A DNA stretch of 51,796 nucleotides from Caenimonas sedimenti (GCF_007833165.1 NZ_VOBQ01000028.1:1-51796); one strand, 5' to 3'; shown: positions 1 to 17,363, counted from the stretch's first letter. The notes: generated by a model from the letters alone, not told the origin. Numbers and translations are program-made.

Positions 1-768
<768 letters not shown>

Positions 769-774
769 AGCCAT

Positions 775-850
775 AGGGGTATAGCTCAATTGGCAGAGCG
801 TCGGTCTCCAAAACCGAAGGTTGTAGGTTCGATTCCTACTGCCCCTGCCA
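775..850 (+). tRNA. tRNA-Trp (anticodon CCA)
   Basis: A 76-nt cloverleaf can be folded by eye. The acceptor stem AGGGGTA pairs with TGCCCCT (one T-G pair), the D arm is TAGCTCAATTGGCAGAGC, and the anticodon loop CTCCAAA has CCA at 808-810. The T arm is GTAGGTTCGATTCCTAC, and the discriminator G is followed by an encoded CCA. It lies between tuf and secE and is probably cut from the tuf-secE transcript, since no terminator separates it from tuf. Confidence 0.97.
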
Positions 851-871
851 CCTGAGTGGCACCGCGAAAAC

Positions 872-895
872 AAGCCCGTCCTGTGTGACGGGCTT
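872..895 (+). other. Hairpin between tRNA-Trp and secE
   Basis: A perfect 9-bp inverted repeat (AAGCCCGTC / GACGGGCTT) with a 6-nt loop. It is not followed by a T run, so it is a weak terminator at best. It could be an RNA-processing or stability element between the tRNA and secE. Confidence 0.5.
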
Positions 896-921
896 CAGCG
901 TCTTAAGGGATTCAGCCGAAT

Positions 922-1305
922 ATGGCCACTACGCAAGTTGAAACCGTCACGACCGGCGCCGACAAGGCCAAGGTCGGGGCCGCCATCGCCCTGGTGATCG
1001 CCTCGCTGGCGGGCTTCTACCTGCTCGCCCGGCAAGGCCAGCTCGTGCAATGGGGCGTGTTGATCGCGGGCCTGGTGGCGGCGGTCGCCGTGTTCCTGGT
1101 GTCGGAGCCGGGCAAGGAATTCGTGGCTTTCGGCCGCGACGCCTGGAAGGAAGTGCGCAAGGTCGTGTGGCCCACGCGCAAGGAATCCATCCAGATGACG
1201 CTGTACGTCTTCGCCTTCGTCGTGGTGATGGCGCTGTTCCTGTGGCTGACCGACAAGACCCTTGAGTGGCTGTTCTACGACCTGATCCTCGGATGGAAGC
1301 AGTAA
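922..1305 (+). CDS. secE: Preprotein translocase subunit SecE
   Basis: SecE is the essential small subunit that clamps SecY in the SecYEG inner-membrane channel. The 127-residue protein has three hydrophobic helices (about 20-37, 42-60 and 92-110), the long Escherichia-type form. The conserved cytoplasmic amphipathic segment WKEVRKVVWPTRKES lies at about 75-89, just before the last helix. The start is the first in-frame ATG of a protein beginning MATTQVET. Its TAA overlaps the nusG ATG (TAATG), so the two genes are translationally coupled, as in most proteobacteria. Confidence 0.96.
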   Translation: MATTQVETVTTGADKAKVGAAIALVIASLAGFYLLARQGQLVQWGVLIAGLVAAVAVFLVSEPGKEFVAFGRDAWKEVRKVVWPTRKESIQMTLYVFAFVVVMALFLWLTDKTLEWLFYDLILGWKQ

Positions 1306-1913
1306 TGAGCGAAATCGAAACCGCGGCCGCCGACGGCCAGCTGCCGGAAACGCCCGAGACGCCTGTCAAGCCGGTGAATCCGGATCTGCGCTGGTACGTC
1401 GTGCATGCGTATTCCGGCATGGAGAAGGCCGTCGAGCGCAACATCCGCGAGCGGATCAACCGCGCCGGCATGCAGCACATGTTCGGCGAAATCCTGGTGC
1501 CGACCGAAGAAGTGGTCGAGATCAAGAACGGCCAGAAGCGCTCGTCGGAGCGCCGCTTCTACCCCGGATACGTCCTGGTGCAGATGATCATGAACGACGA
1601 CACCTGGCACCTGGTGAAGCACACCAACAAGGTGACGGGCTTCGTCGGCGGCGCCAAGAACCGTCCCGCCCCCATCTCCGACGATGAAGTCGCGAAGATC
1701 CTGGGCCAGATGGAAGAAGGCACCGAGAAGCCGCGCCACAAGGTCGAATTCGTGACGGGCGAGTACGTGCGCGTCAAGGACGGCCCGTTCACCGATTTCA
1801 ACGGCACGGTCGAGGAAGTCAATTACGAGAAGAGCAAGGTCCGCGTGTCGGTGACGATCTTCGGTCGTGCGACGCCGGTCGAGCTTGAGTTTTCCCAGGT
1901 CGAGAAAACCTGA
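1305..1913 (+). CDS. nusG: Transcription termination/antitermination protein NusG
   Basis: NusG binds RNA polymerase at the clamp, reduces pausing, and links transcription to ribosomes and Rho. The 202-residue protein has an acidic N-terminal tail, the NGN domain from about residue 27 (LRWYVVHAYSGMEKAVERNI) and a C-terminal KOW domain (VRVKDGPFTDFNGTVEEV). An in-frame ATG at 1266 lies inside secE. The ATG at 1305, overlapping the secE stop, gives the usual family N-terminus and is preferred. Confidence 0.97.
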   Translation: MSEIETAAADGQLPETPETPVKPVNPDLRWYVVHAYSGMEKAVERNIRERINRAGMQHMFGEILVPTEEVVEIKNGQKRSSERRFYPGYVLVQMIMNDDTWHLVKHTNKVTGFVGGAKNRPAPISDDEVAKILGQMEEGTEKPRHKVEFVTGEYVRVKDGPFTDFNGTVEEVNYEKSKVRVSVTIFGRATPVELEFSQVEKT

Positions 1914-2024
1914 CCTGTTTCGCGCTTACCAGCTCAGCGCGGAATTCAAGAAGAAGAGCTGTCAACCCCCCGGGGAGCCGAGGCCTGAAGGCCAAGGCGT
2001 TTGAACCCGCAAGGAAAGCAAGCA

Positions 2025-2456
2025 ATGGCGAAAAAAATCGTCGGCTTCATCAAGCTGCAAGTGCCAGCTGGTAAGGCCAACCCCTCTCCCCCGATCGGCC
2101 CGGCGCTGGGCCAGCGCGGCTTGAACATCATGGAGTTCTGCAAGGCGTTCAACGCCCAGACCCAGGGCGTCGAGCCGGGGCTGCCGCTGCCGGTGGTGAT
2201 CACCGCCTTCGCGGACAAGAGCTTCACCTTCATCATCAAGACGCCGCCCGCGACCGTCCTGATCAAGAAGGCCGTCAAGCTCGACAAGGGCTCCGCCAAG
2301 CCGCACACGGACAAGGTCGGCAAGATCACCCGGGCCCAGCTCGAAGAGATCGCCAAGACCAAGATGAAAGACATGAACGCTGCCAGCGTGGATGCCGCCA
2401 TCCGCACTCTGGCCGGTTCCGCCCGCTCGATGGGCATCACGGTGGAGGGTCTGTAA
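2025..2456 (+). CDS. rplK: 50S ribosomal protein L11
   Basis: L11 forms the GTPase-associated centre of the large subunit with 23S rRNA and the L10/L12 stalk. The 143-residue length is exactly typical. Visible are MAKKIVGFIKLQVPAGKANP, the PPIGPALGQRGLNIMEFCK motif and the C-terminal rRNA-binding domain ending AGSARSMGITVEGL. The start at 2025 follows a purine-rich AAGGA at 2011-2015. An upstream TTG at 2001 is rejected. The 111-nt leader before it contains GC-rich palindromic sequence; in the family this is where L1 feedback control usually acts, but I cannot map the site by eye. Confidence 0.97.
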   Translation: MAKKIVGFIKLQVPAGKANPSPPIGPALGQRGLNIMEFCKAFNAQTQGVEPGLPLPVVITAFADKSFTFIIKTPPATVLIKKAVKLDKGSAKPHTDKVGKITRAQLEEIAKTKMKDMNAASVDAAIRTLAGSARSMGITVEGL

Positions 2457-3164
2457 ATGGCCAAGCTGACCAAGAAACAAAAGGCCCTCGAGGGCAAGGT
2501 CGACAGCACCAAGCTGTATCCCCTGACCGAAGCCCTGGGCTACGTGAAGGAAGCCGCCACCGCCAAGTTCGATGAATCCATCGACGTGGCCGTGCAGCTG
2601 GGCATCGACCCGAAGAAGTCGGACCAGGTGGTTCGCGGCGCCGTCGTCATGCCCAACGGCACCGGCAAGACCAAGCGCGTGGCCGTGTTCGCCCAGGGCG
2701 CCAAGGCCGAAGAAGCCAAGGCCGCCGGCGCCGACATCGTCGGCATGGACGACCTGGCGGCCCGGGTGAAGGCCGGCGACATGCCCTTCGACGTGGTCAT
2801 CGCCGCGCCGGACGCCATGCGCGTCGTCGGTACGCTGGGCCAGATCCTCGGCCCGCGCGGCCTGATGCCCAACCCGAAGGTGGGCACGGTGACCCCGGAC
2901 GTCGCCACGGCGGTGAAGAACGCCAAGGCTGGCCAGGTGCAGTTCCGTGCCGACAAGGCCGGCATCATCCACGCCACCCTGGGCCGCCGCTCGTTCGACA
3001 CCGACAAGCTGCAGGGCAACCTGACGGCGCTGATCGACGCGCTGACGAAGGCCAAGCCGGCCACCAGCAAGGGCGTGTACCTCCGCAAGGTGGCCGTGTC
3101 CTCGACGATGGGCCTCGGCGTCCGCGTGGACATCCAGTCGCTGACCGCACCGGCGGCGGCGTAA
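2457..3164 (+). CDS. rplA: 50S ribosomal protein L1
   Basis: L1 forms the mobile stalk at the ribosomal E site and represses its own rplKA mRNA. The 235-residue protein carries the family signatures MPNGTGKTKRVAVFAQG and ILGPRGLMPNPKVGTVTPDV. The ATG directly follows the rplK TAA (TAAATG), implying coupled translation. Its length is a few residues above the usual 231 because of an alanine-rich tail. Confidence 0.97.
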   Translation: MAKLTKKQKALEGKVDSTKLYPLTEALGYVKEAATAKFDESIDVAVQLGIDPKKSDQVVRGAVVMPNGTGKTKRVAVFAQGAKAEEAKAAGADIVGMDDLAARVKAGDMPFDVVIAAPDAMRVVGTLGQILGPRGLMPNPKVGTVTPDVATAVKNAKAGQVQFRADKAGIIHATLGRRSFDTDKLQGNLTALIDALTKAKPATSKGVYLRKVAVSSTMGLGVRVDIQSLTAPAAA

Positions 3165-3407
3165 AAAAATTGGCGGGCGCCGCGAGGCGCCTGCCGGTGT
3201 GGTGGGCCGCCGGGGGCCAGCGAAAGCGAAACCCCGGCGGGCCATCCAAGACCGTTGGCGCGAGGTGCTATCTCGCTTAATTCACCAGCCAACGCAGATG
3301 GCGATCCCGCCGAAGACGAATCGAGAGATTTCCGAAACGGTTGGTCGCTGCAATAAGGCGCGCTGTAAGTCAGTACTGACCGAAGGCGCATTTTGAAGGA
3401 GTAGACC
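3165..3407 (+). promoter_or_regulatory. rplJ leader (probable L10 autoregulatory leader)
   Basis: The 243-nt untranslated stretch between rplA and rplJ holds two strong hairpins. One is at 3172-3195, with 10-bp arms closed by a GCGA tetraloop. The other is at about 3203-3241, where GCCGGGG and CCCCGGC arms enclose AGCGAAAGCGAAA. In related bacteria this position holds the L10 leader, which the L10-L12 complex binds to repress rplJL translation. The assignment rests on position and structure, not on a covariance match. Confidence 0.6.
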
Positions 3408-3914
3408 TTGAGTCTGAATCGCAGTGAGAAAGAAGCAGTCGTCGCCGACGTCACCGCTCTCGCCGCCAAAGCTCAAACGCTGGTGATGGCGGAATACCGC
3501 GGCATCACGGTCGCCGACATGACGAAACTGCGCAACGAAGCGCGCGGCAAGGGCGTGACCCTGAGTGTTCTCAAGAACACCCTGGCTCGCCGTGCCGTCG
3601 CCGGGAGCGCATTCGAAGTCGTCGGGGACCAGATGACCGGCCCGCTGATCTACGGCTTTTCCGTGGATGCCGTCGCCGCCGCCAAGGTGGTGGCCGACTT
3701 CGCGAAGACCAACGACAAGCTGGTCATTCGCGGCGGTGCATTCGCGGGCAAGGCCCTGGACGTCGCCGGTGTGAAGCAGCTGGCCAACATTCCCTCCAAG
3801 GAAGTGTTGCTGGCGCAGCTTTGCGGCCTGCTCATGTCGCCCATCTCGCGCACCGCGGTGGTGCTGGGCGCCCTGGCGAAGAAAAAGGAAGAGCCGGAAG
3901 CTGCCGCGGCCTGA
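3408..3914 (+). CDS. rplJ: 50S ribosomal protein L10
   Basis: L10 anchors the L7/L12 dimers to the large subunit. The 168-residue protein begins MSLNRSEKEAVVADVTALAAKAQ and contains the family segment AEYRGITVADMTKLRNEARGKG; its C-terminal helix binds L12. The start is TTG at 3408. It is supported by a strong GAAGGAG at 3395-3401 with good spacing and by homology to the beginning of L10; there is no ATG nearby. A weak start in a highly expressed gene fits autogenous control from the leader. Confidence 0.95.
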   Translation: MSLNRSEKEAVVADVTALAAKAQTLVMAEYRGITVADMTKLRNEARGKGVTLSVLKNTLARRAVAGSAFEVVGDQMTGPLIYGFSVDAVAAAKVVADFAKTNDKLVIRGGAFAGKALDVAGVKQLANIPSKEVLLAQLCGLLMSPISRTAVVLGALAKKKEEPEAAAA

Positions 3915-3993
3915 CCGCAAGGTCAGTCGTATTGACCCATCAGGTCAAGCTTGGTAACCCTGCTCCCCACCAACTTATTTCGGAAAGTAGAAA

Positions 3994-4371
3994 ATGGCAT
4001 TCGACAAAGACGCATTTCTGACGGCGCTGGACAGCATGACCGTCATGGAACTCAATGACCTGGTGAAGGCCATTGAAGAGAAGTTCGGCGTGTCCGCCGC
4101 GGCCATGGCCGCCCCGGCCGCCGGTGGCGCGGGCCCCGCCGCCGCCGTCGCGGAAGAGAAGACCGAGTTCACCGTTCAGCTGCTGGAAGCCGGCGCGAAC
4201 AAGGTGTCGGTCATCAAGGCCGTGCGCGAAATCACCGGCCTGGGCCTGAAGGAAGCCAAGGACCTGGTGGACGGCGCCCCGAAGGCCGTCAAGGAAGGCA
4301 TTGCCAAGGCCGACGCCGAAGCTGCCAAGAAGAAGCTGGAAGACGCCGGCGCCAAGGTCGAACTCAAGTAA
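3994..4371 (+). CDS. rplL: 50S ribosomal protein L7/L12
   Basis: L7/L12 forms the flexible stalk dimers that recruit translation GTPases. The 125-residue protein has the N-terminal dimerisation domain (ALDSMTVMELNDLVKAIEEKFG) and an Ala/Gly/Pro hinge at about residues 34-52. The C-terminal factor-binding domain (VIKAVREITGLGLKEAKDLV) follows, ending in GAKVELK. It lies 79 bases after rplJ in the same operon. Confidence 0.97.
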   Translation: MAFDKDAFLTALDSMTVMELNDLVKAIEEKFGVSAAAMAAPAAGGAGPAAAVAEEKTEFTVQLLEAGANKVSVIKAVREITGLGLKEAKDLVDGAPKAVKEGIAKADAEAAKKKLEDAGAKVELK

Positions 4372-4387
4372 GTTCGCCCCTGGTTCC

Positions 4388-4420
4388 AAGGCTGGAGTGC
4401 CCGCAAGGGCCTCCAGCCTT
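4388..4420 (+). promoter_or_regulatory. Long hairpin in the rplL-rpoB gap
   Basis: The inverted repeat AAGGCTGGAG / CTCCAGCCTT encloses an inner GCCC-GCAA-GGGC stem, making a nearly continuous RNA hairpin 17 bases after rplL. No T run follows. In E. coli the same gap holds a partial terminator and an RNase III site that set the ratio of ribosomal protein to RNA polymerase mRNA. A similar role here is inference from position. Confidence 0.55.
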
Positions 4421-4628
4421 TGGTGCTTTACAGAGCACACCAATCAGCGGCCCCGCGGGCTGCTGATTAGTGTCTTCTGACCCGACTGCAGAAGACTGCT
4501 TGGTTCGGGCCCCGTGCAACGCGGGGCCGTCCGCCAAGGTTGGTAGTGGCCAACCCGCCAAGAGCGCCCCCGTCCGTGGTCCCGGACAGGTGGCCGACAG
4601 TTGCGAGCTGACCTAGCCCGGAGATCTC

Positions 4629-8741
<4,113 letters not shown>

Positions 8742-8758
8742 GACAAGGACAGAGTGAC

Positions 8759-12985
<4,227 letters not shown>

Positions 12986-13007
12986 GCAGTCATCATCGCC
13001 TGAAGCG

Positions 13008-13036
13008 GGGCGCCACGGGCACGTGGCGCCCTTTTT
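13008..13036 (+). terminator. Rho-independent terminator after rpoC
   Basis: A perfect 10-bp stem GGGCGCCACG / CGTGGCGCCC with a GGCA loop is followed by TTTTT. It lies 22 bases after the rpoC stop and ends the secE-rpoC transcription region. Confidence 0.93.
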
Positions 13037-13170
13037 TCTTGCCGATTCACAGCTGACTTGTCCACCATAGATTGCCGCTGGCTGCGCCGAAGCCCCTCAA
13101 GTAACCTGCGGAATCAATTGGCCCACGGACGCGGAACGATCACGCACGAGGCCTCTCGGCGAGGTGAAGC

Positions 13171-15900
13171 TCATTTCGACTGTCGGATGAGTCCCTGCGT
13201 GCCGCCCGTGAGGGGCGGCAGCCAGACCTCAACTGTGCCAGCACGAACGGGACTGGACTTCTCGACGATGTCGCGTTTGATCAATTTCAAAGCCACTCGA
13301 ATGCGCTTTCGGGCCATGAAAGTCTCGATCGACTCTTTGACCGCTGTGGCGAGCTTTTCGTCCGCAGGAAAGTAGAAGCGAACATCGCCGGCTGTCGAGA
13401 TCGTTGCCATTTCTCCGGGCGGAACAGCCACGTCTTTGAATTCTTGTCCAAGCGCACGCCGCAATTCCTCGACGAGCTTGTCGTCGCCAATGGACTGGAA
13501 CTGAATGAAAACGCGGCGCGCGCCGCCCGCTGCACGCAGGTTCGGTTCCAGAACCTTCATTCGCTCTGCGGCGAAGCGTTGGTCCTCCGGACTGGCGTTC
13601 ACAATGCCGAGCACCGAGACGTAGTCGGCTCGTGCCTCGACGAGCTTCGAGGTGTTCTCGTACACGTTCGCACGCTCAATGTAGGCCCCGGCAAACGTGG
13701 GACGCCACTCGATGGCACGCGTGAAGTCAGCAAGCGCTTCTCCCGATCGGCCCGCTGACACATTAGCAAGGCCCCTCAAGTAGTACGCATCAGCATCCCT
13801 GGTGTCCAGTTCGATCGCTCTGCTGAATGCGACCACGGCCTCGTTGAGGCGGCCGAGACTGGTGAGTGTTTGGCCGATCCCGATTTGGACCCGCGCGCTG
13901 TTCTCAGTTGCTGCCACCTCATTCAAGAGGACCAAAGCATCGCCCAGCCGTCCAGACTTGCGGTAGGCGTATGCCAAGGCCACCTTCGTATCGTTCTCTG
14001 AACTGATCGCCAGCATGCGCTGATATGCTTCGATCGCCGTTGTGTAATTCTCAGTCCGTACCCCTTCTTCGGCTGCCGCGCGGAGCATGCCGAGCTGTAC
14101 GCGATCGACCGGCAGTTGTGTGTGCAATCGCACGTTTTGAGACGGGCTGCCGAGCAGGTATGCTAGGCCGAACCAAACCCCACCTGCGATCGCAAGCGTC
14201 CAAGTGGTCATGATCCCCATCGACGCAGCGCGGCGCCAGATCGTGGGCCGCTTCGCCGCGAGTGTCGCGTTCTCCCTGCTCGCGGCGATGTATGCAAGTT
14301 CGCCCTCATTCAAATCCGAGCTATTCTTGGTCGCCCAAAGGCCTGCTTCGCTCAGCAAGGTCCCAACGAGAAGCGCGCTGTCATCCTTGCCACTGCGTTC
14401 CCAGTCGATCATGTAGCCGCGCAACTGCTGGCGCCACAGCAGAAAGTCCCTGTCCTTTTCGATCCATTCCTGGAGTGTCTTCCAGTGGCTGACCACGGCC
14501 GGATGTGGCAGTACGAAGGTGCCGCTGTCATCGGATTCTGAAATGGAGAGGACAGCGAAGCTCGCCAGCTTTGCGATGACGCTGCGTTGTGACTGGTGAA
14601 AGTCACGGAGCGCCGCACGAATCGCGATGCACCCCCCGCCTTCAGTCGCGTGTACGAGGCGCACGAGCCGTCCGAATACCTGCCGCGCGATCACCTGCTC
14701 GTCCTTGTCGAGACTAGCCATAGCCCGCTCGGCCTCCATGACCGCGGCCTGTTCTAGCGGCACTGAAGCTAAGGTGGCGGCGACCGGTGCGGTTGATTCG
14801 CGTTCGCGCTTGCGCTGCGGAGTCTCGGCGAACGCATCGAGAAATTTCTGCCTCTCCGCGGTGGGGAGCGGCATACGCATCTCCCCCACCCGTCCGCCAG
14901 TCAGGTAGCGCGTGATCCGCAGGAAAGACGCCAGCACGCTGCGCGGGTCTTCTGGGTTGTCTTTGAACGGCGCCAGCACTTCTTCATAGGCGTAAAACGG
15001 GGTGTACGGCACTTCGACCGAGCTCCAGTACGCAGGTACCTTTGAAGGTTCGAGATGTTCCACCAGCGAATCGAACGATTCACGTGCAAATGCTTGCCTA
15101 ATTTCCAGTCGCTCGCTCTCGCCGGGATCGACGCGCATCGGAATCGGAAATACTTGGTATGGAAGTGGTGTCGTGGCGAGTTGAGCGACGAGGTTCTTGT
15201 CCTGCCTCAGCAGCTCACGTCGTTCATCGTCCATGCGATGCCGCTGCTTCACGGCGGAGCGAGCGATGCCGGCAGCGCCCTTTATTCCTTGGTTGTTGTA
15301 TGTGAAGCAGACGACGAGCGTGTCGGGCATCTGCACGGTACAGATGCCTGCCGTATCGCTTACACCCGTACGGCTGTCGATGAGGACGTAGTCGTAGGCC
15401 GCGCGCGCGTTTTCCTTCAGCGCCTCCATGAACCCGCCGCCGCCGAGCCGGTCGTAGAAGTTCTGCCAATTGAAGGAGCTGACCTTAATGGCATAAGTGT
15501 CGTCTTGGCAGCCCGCTGAAAGAAAGTCTATGGAGCCGCCTCCAGGAAAATGGCTGAAGTTCACTGACAGAACGTGGTCAGAAATATCGGCATAGGGGCG
15601 GTACCAAGCCGCGTCAGGTTCGGCGCCGTCCTTCGGCTTAGGCAGGATCGCCGCCGAGGCGTACTCGTCGAGCATGTCGATCAAGCCGGAAGAGCCACTC
15701 ACCTCCTTATCGATCAGAAACGGGGCAAAGTAACGATGCAAGCCCGGCGCCTCAAGGTCCCAGTCGATGACTAGGACGCGATGACCGCTGCACGCGAGAA
15801 TCCAGGCGACATTGGCAAGCGCCATCGATCGGCCTGTGCCGCCCTTGTAAGAGTAGAAGGTAAGGATGCGTCCGTTTCGCGGGGACGAGAGATCGTGCAT
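13171..15900 (-). CDS. MinD/ParA-like ATPase fused to STAND-like region, membrane helix and TPRs (FxsC partner)
   Basis: The 909-residue protein resembles the large TPR proteins of FxSxx-COOH loci. Residues 10-27 hold a deviant Walker A (FYSYKGGTGRSMALAN). VIDWDLEAPGLHRY is at 44-57 and YVLIDSRTGVSDTAG at 171-185. This is a SIMIBI/MinD-type nucleotide switch. Residues about 395-545 resemble the winged-helix and helical segment that follows NTPase domains in STAND proteins (LPHPAVVSHWKTLQEWIEKD, then FLLWRQQL). A single hydrophobic helix lies at about 560-583, TPRs at about 605-770, and a small alpha/beta domain with VRFYFPADEK at about 795-897. Its ATG comes one base after the fxsC stop. The function is unknown; a membrane-tethered sensor or ATPase partner of the TIR-like protein is inference. 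GC content is visibly lower than in the neighbours. Confidence 0.8.
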   Translation of the reverse strand: MHDLSSPRNGRILTFYSYKGGTGRSMALANVAWILACSGHRVLVIDWDLEAPGLHRYFAPFLIDKEVSGSSGLIDMLDEYASAAILPKPKDGAEPDAAWYRPYADISDHVLSVNFSHFPGGGSIDFLSAGCQDDTYAIKVSSFNWQNFYDRLGGGGFMEALKENARAAYDYVLIDSRTGVSDTAGICTVQMPDTLVVCFTYNNQGIKGAAGIARSAVKQRHRMDDERRELLRQDKNLVAQLATTPLPYQVFPIPMRVDPGESERLEIRQAFARESFDSLVEHLEPSKVPAYWSSVEVPYTPFYAYEEVLAPFKDNPEDPRSVLASFLRITRYLTGGRVGEMRMPLPTAERQKFLDAFAETPQRKRERESTAPVAATLASVPLEQAAVMEAERAMASLDKDEQVIARQVFGRLVRLVHATEGGGCIAIRAALRDFHQSQRSVIAKLASFAVLSISESDDSGTFVLPHPAVVSHWKTLQEWIEKDRDFLLWRQQLRGYMIDWERSGKDDSALLVGTLLSEAGLWATKNSSDLNEGELAYIAASRENATLAAKRPTIWRRAASMGIMTTWTLAIAGGVWFGLAYLLGSPSQNVRLHTQLPVDRVQLGMLRAAAEEGVRTENYTTAIEAYQRMLAISSENDTKVALAYAYRKSGRLGDALVLLNEVAATENSARVQIGIGQTLTSLGRLNEAVVAFSRAIELDTRDADAYYLRGLANVSAGRSGEALADFTRAIEWRPTFAGAYIERANVYENTSKLVEARADYVSVLGIVNASPEDQRFAAERMKVLEPNLRAAGGARRVFIQFQSIGDDKLVEELRRALGQEFKDVAVPPGEMATISTAGDVRFYFPADEKLATAVKESIETFMARKRIRVALKLIKRDIVEKSSPVRAGTVEVWLPPLTGGTQGLIRQSK

Positions 15901-15901
15901 G

Positions 15902-17149
15902 TCAAGCGCCCGCGCTGATGACGTACTTCGACGGCCCTGCAGGTACGGGCATTTCGATTTCTGCCCTTTTCCGCACCTCTTCCTTCAAGCGAGTTAGCAC
16001 GTCGCGTAGCGCCTGCTGGAGTTCGTCGGGCGAGCGGATCCCCTCCCGGTAAAACATCGGATTCGGCGAAATGTGTCTATGCAAATAGAATGTCTGCTGC
16101 AGTGCCAGTTCGATCTGAGGGCGGTTTGCCATGGAGTCGTGGTCCTCCTCATTCCAAGGGACAAGCACGCACCAGTGCACGTCTAGGCGCTGGTCCAACT
16201 GCTGCAGGATCGCGCGGTAGTTGGCGTCGGACGAAAGTGTCCAACCGTCGACGAGCAATATCACTATCTGTCTCAGATTCCAGGCTTTCTGCACTTCCTG
16301 GACCAATGTAGGACCGAACGAGAGCTCCTCACTGGTAAATCCGAGACCCTCCGCCGAAGCCAAGTGTTGGAAGACGGCATGAATGCGTGTCGTCTGCATG
16401 GGCAGGAAGGGCTTCCAGTCGGACGCGCCCGAATCCAGATACGGCTCGAGGGTTCTAGCACCTGCCAGTTGCTGCGGATTCGCAGCAACATAGACGACGC
16501 GTATGTGCTTTGGGCCGAGCACAGCGGGAGCGGCGCCACCCAGCGGAAGTTCGCTGGGGGCGGCCGGAAAGGCCGGCTGCATCTGCGTGTAGGAGGGAGC
16601 GGCCGCAAGCCGCGGGATTGTGTGCTCCCTGCCCGCTTTGACGATCTCCCGGGCCAGCTGGGCAATGTATTCGTGATAGTCCACGCTGTACTTGGTTAGG
16701 GACTGCAGCATCAGCTTGAGACCCTTCACGTTGTGAAGAGCCTGCGGGTCGCCCATAGCAGCCTGGCCGGCACGCACCACAGCTGGCAACTCTTCGATTT
16801 TGAAGGCGATCCAGGTAACTGGCTTGATGAGCGGCGGCGGCGGCGCACCGCTCTGGACCGCCTTCGCACACCGCTGCCGAAAGAGTTCCCACTCCTTGCC
16901 GCAGAATATGCTCTTGAAGTAGCCAGGCGAGCCGACTGCCACCATCACCTTCGAATCCTGCAAGGCCTCAAAGATCTTCTGGTCCCAGTCCTCGCCGAGC
17001 TCGATGTCGCGTTGGTCGAAAAAGCCGACCACTTCCCCTTTCCCTTTCCCAAGCTCTTCACGAACAGCCTCGGATAGATTCTCGAAGAAGGTCTGCAAAT
17101 ACTCGTTATTGTTGCTCCGGCTGTAACTAAAAAAGAATTCGTAAGCCAT
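15902..17149 (-). CDS. fxsC: TIR-like protein of the FxsC family
   Basis: The 415-residue protein has an N-terminal TIR-like domain: FFFSYSR at 5-11, then GFFDQRDIELGEDW at about 42-55, and SPGYFKSIFCGKEWELF at 74-90. Glutamates 86 and 88 are candidates for the catalytic TIR glutamate. A Pro/Ala-rich linker (about 183-212) leads to a C-terminal domain. Its features (IRVVYVAANPQQLAGAR, IVILLVDGWTL, VLVPWNEEDHDS) match my recollection of the FxsC C-terminal family from actinobacterial FxSxx-COOH clusters. The start is backed by CGGAG seven bases upstream. No FxsA precursor or FxsB radical-SAM gene is in the window. Whether it cleaves NAD or only signals is unknown. Confidence 0.78.
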   Translation of the reverse strand: MAYEFFFSYSRSNNNEYLQTFFENLSEAVREELGKGKGEVVGFFDQRDIELGEDWDQKIFEALQDSKVMVAVGSPGYFKSIFCGKEWELFRQRCAKAVQSGAPPPPLIKPVTWIAFKIEELPAVVRAGQAAMGDPQALHNVKGLKLMLQSLTKYSVDYHEYIAQLAREIVKAGREHTIPRLAAAPSYTQMQPAFPAAPSELPLGGAAPAVLGPKHIRVVYVAANPQQLAGARTLEPYLDSGASDWKPFLPMQTTRIHAVFQHLASAEGLGFTSEELSFGPTLVQEVQKAWNLRQIVILLVDGWTLSSDANYRAILQQLDQRLDVHWCVLVPWNEEDHDSMANRPQIELALQQTFYLHRHISPNPMFYREGIRSPDELQQALRDVLTRLKEEVRKRAEIEMPVPAGPSKYVISAGA

Positions 17150-17329
17150 CTTGATCTCCGTGCACGACCATAAATCGGGATGGCCCTCTTACGCAAGCTC
17201 CAAAGTGAGGGCGTCGCAACGTGCCAGCTTTGTCGTGGGCTTCGACGGCATCAACGCCCGCGAGAGTCAGCCTCTCCAAGGCAAGGAGGGGCACGTACGC
17301 CCAAAACCAGGTTCCGCCCTAAACTGCTA

Positions 17330-17363
17330 GCGCCATCGCCCCTCCGGGCGGTGGCGCTTTTTT
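17330..17363 (+). terminator. Orphan Rho-independent terminator facing right
   Basis: An 11-bp stem GCGCCATCGCC / GGCGGTGGCGC (one T-G pair) with a CCTCCG loop is followed by six Ts. No plus-strand gene lies between it and the rpoC terminator, so it has no obvious transcript to end. It sits seven bases before the LemA-like ATG. Confidence 0.85.

Noticed and set aside
13041..13170. Possible small gene or FxsA-like precursor beside the island.
   Set aside because: No short frame with a ribosome-binding site and an F-x-S-x-x end could be supported in this gap or in 17150-17330.
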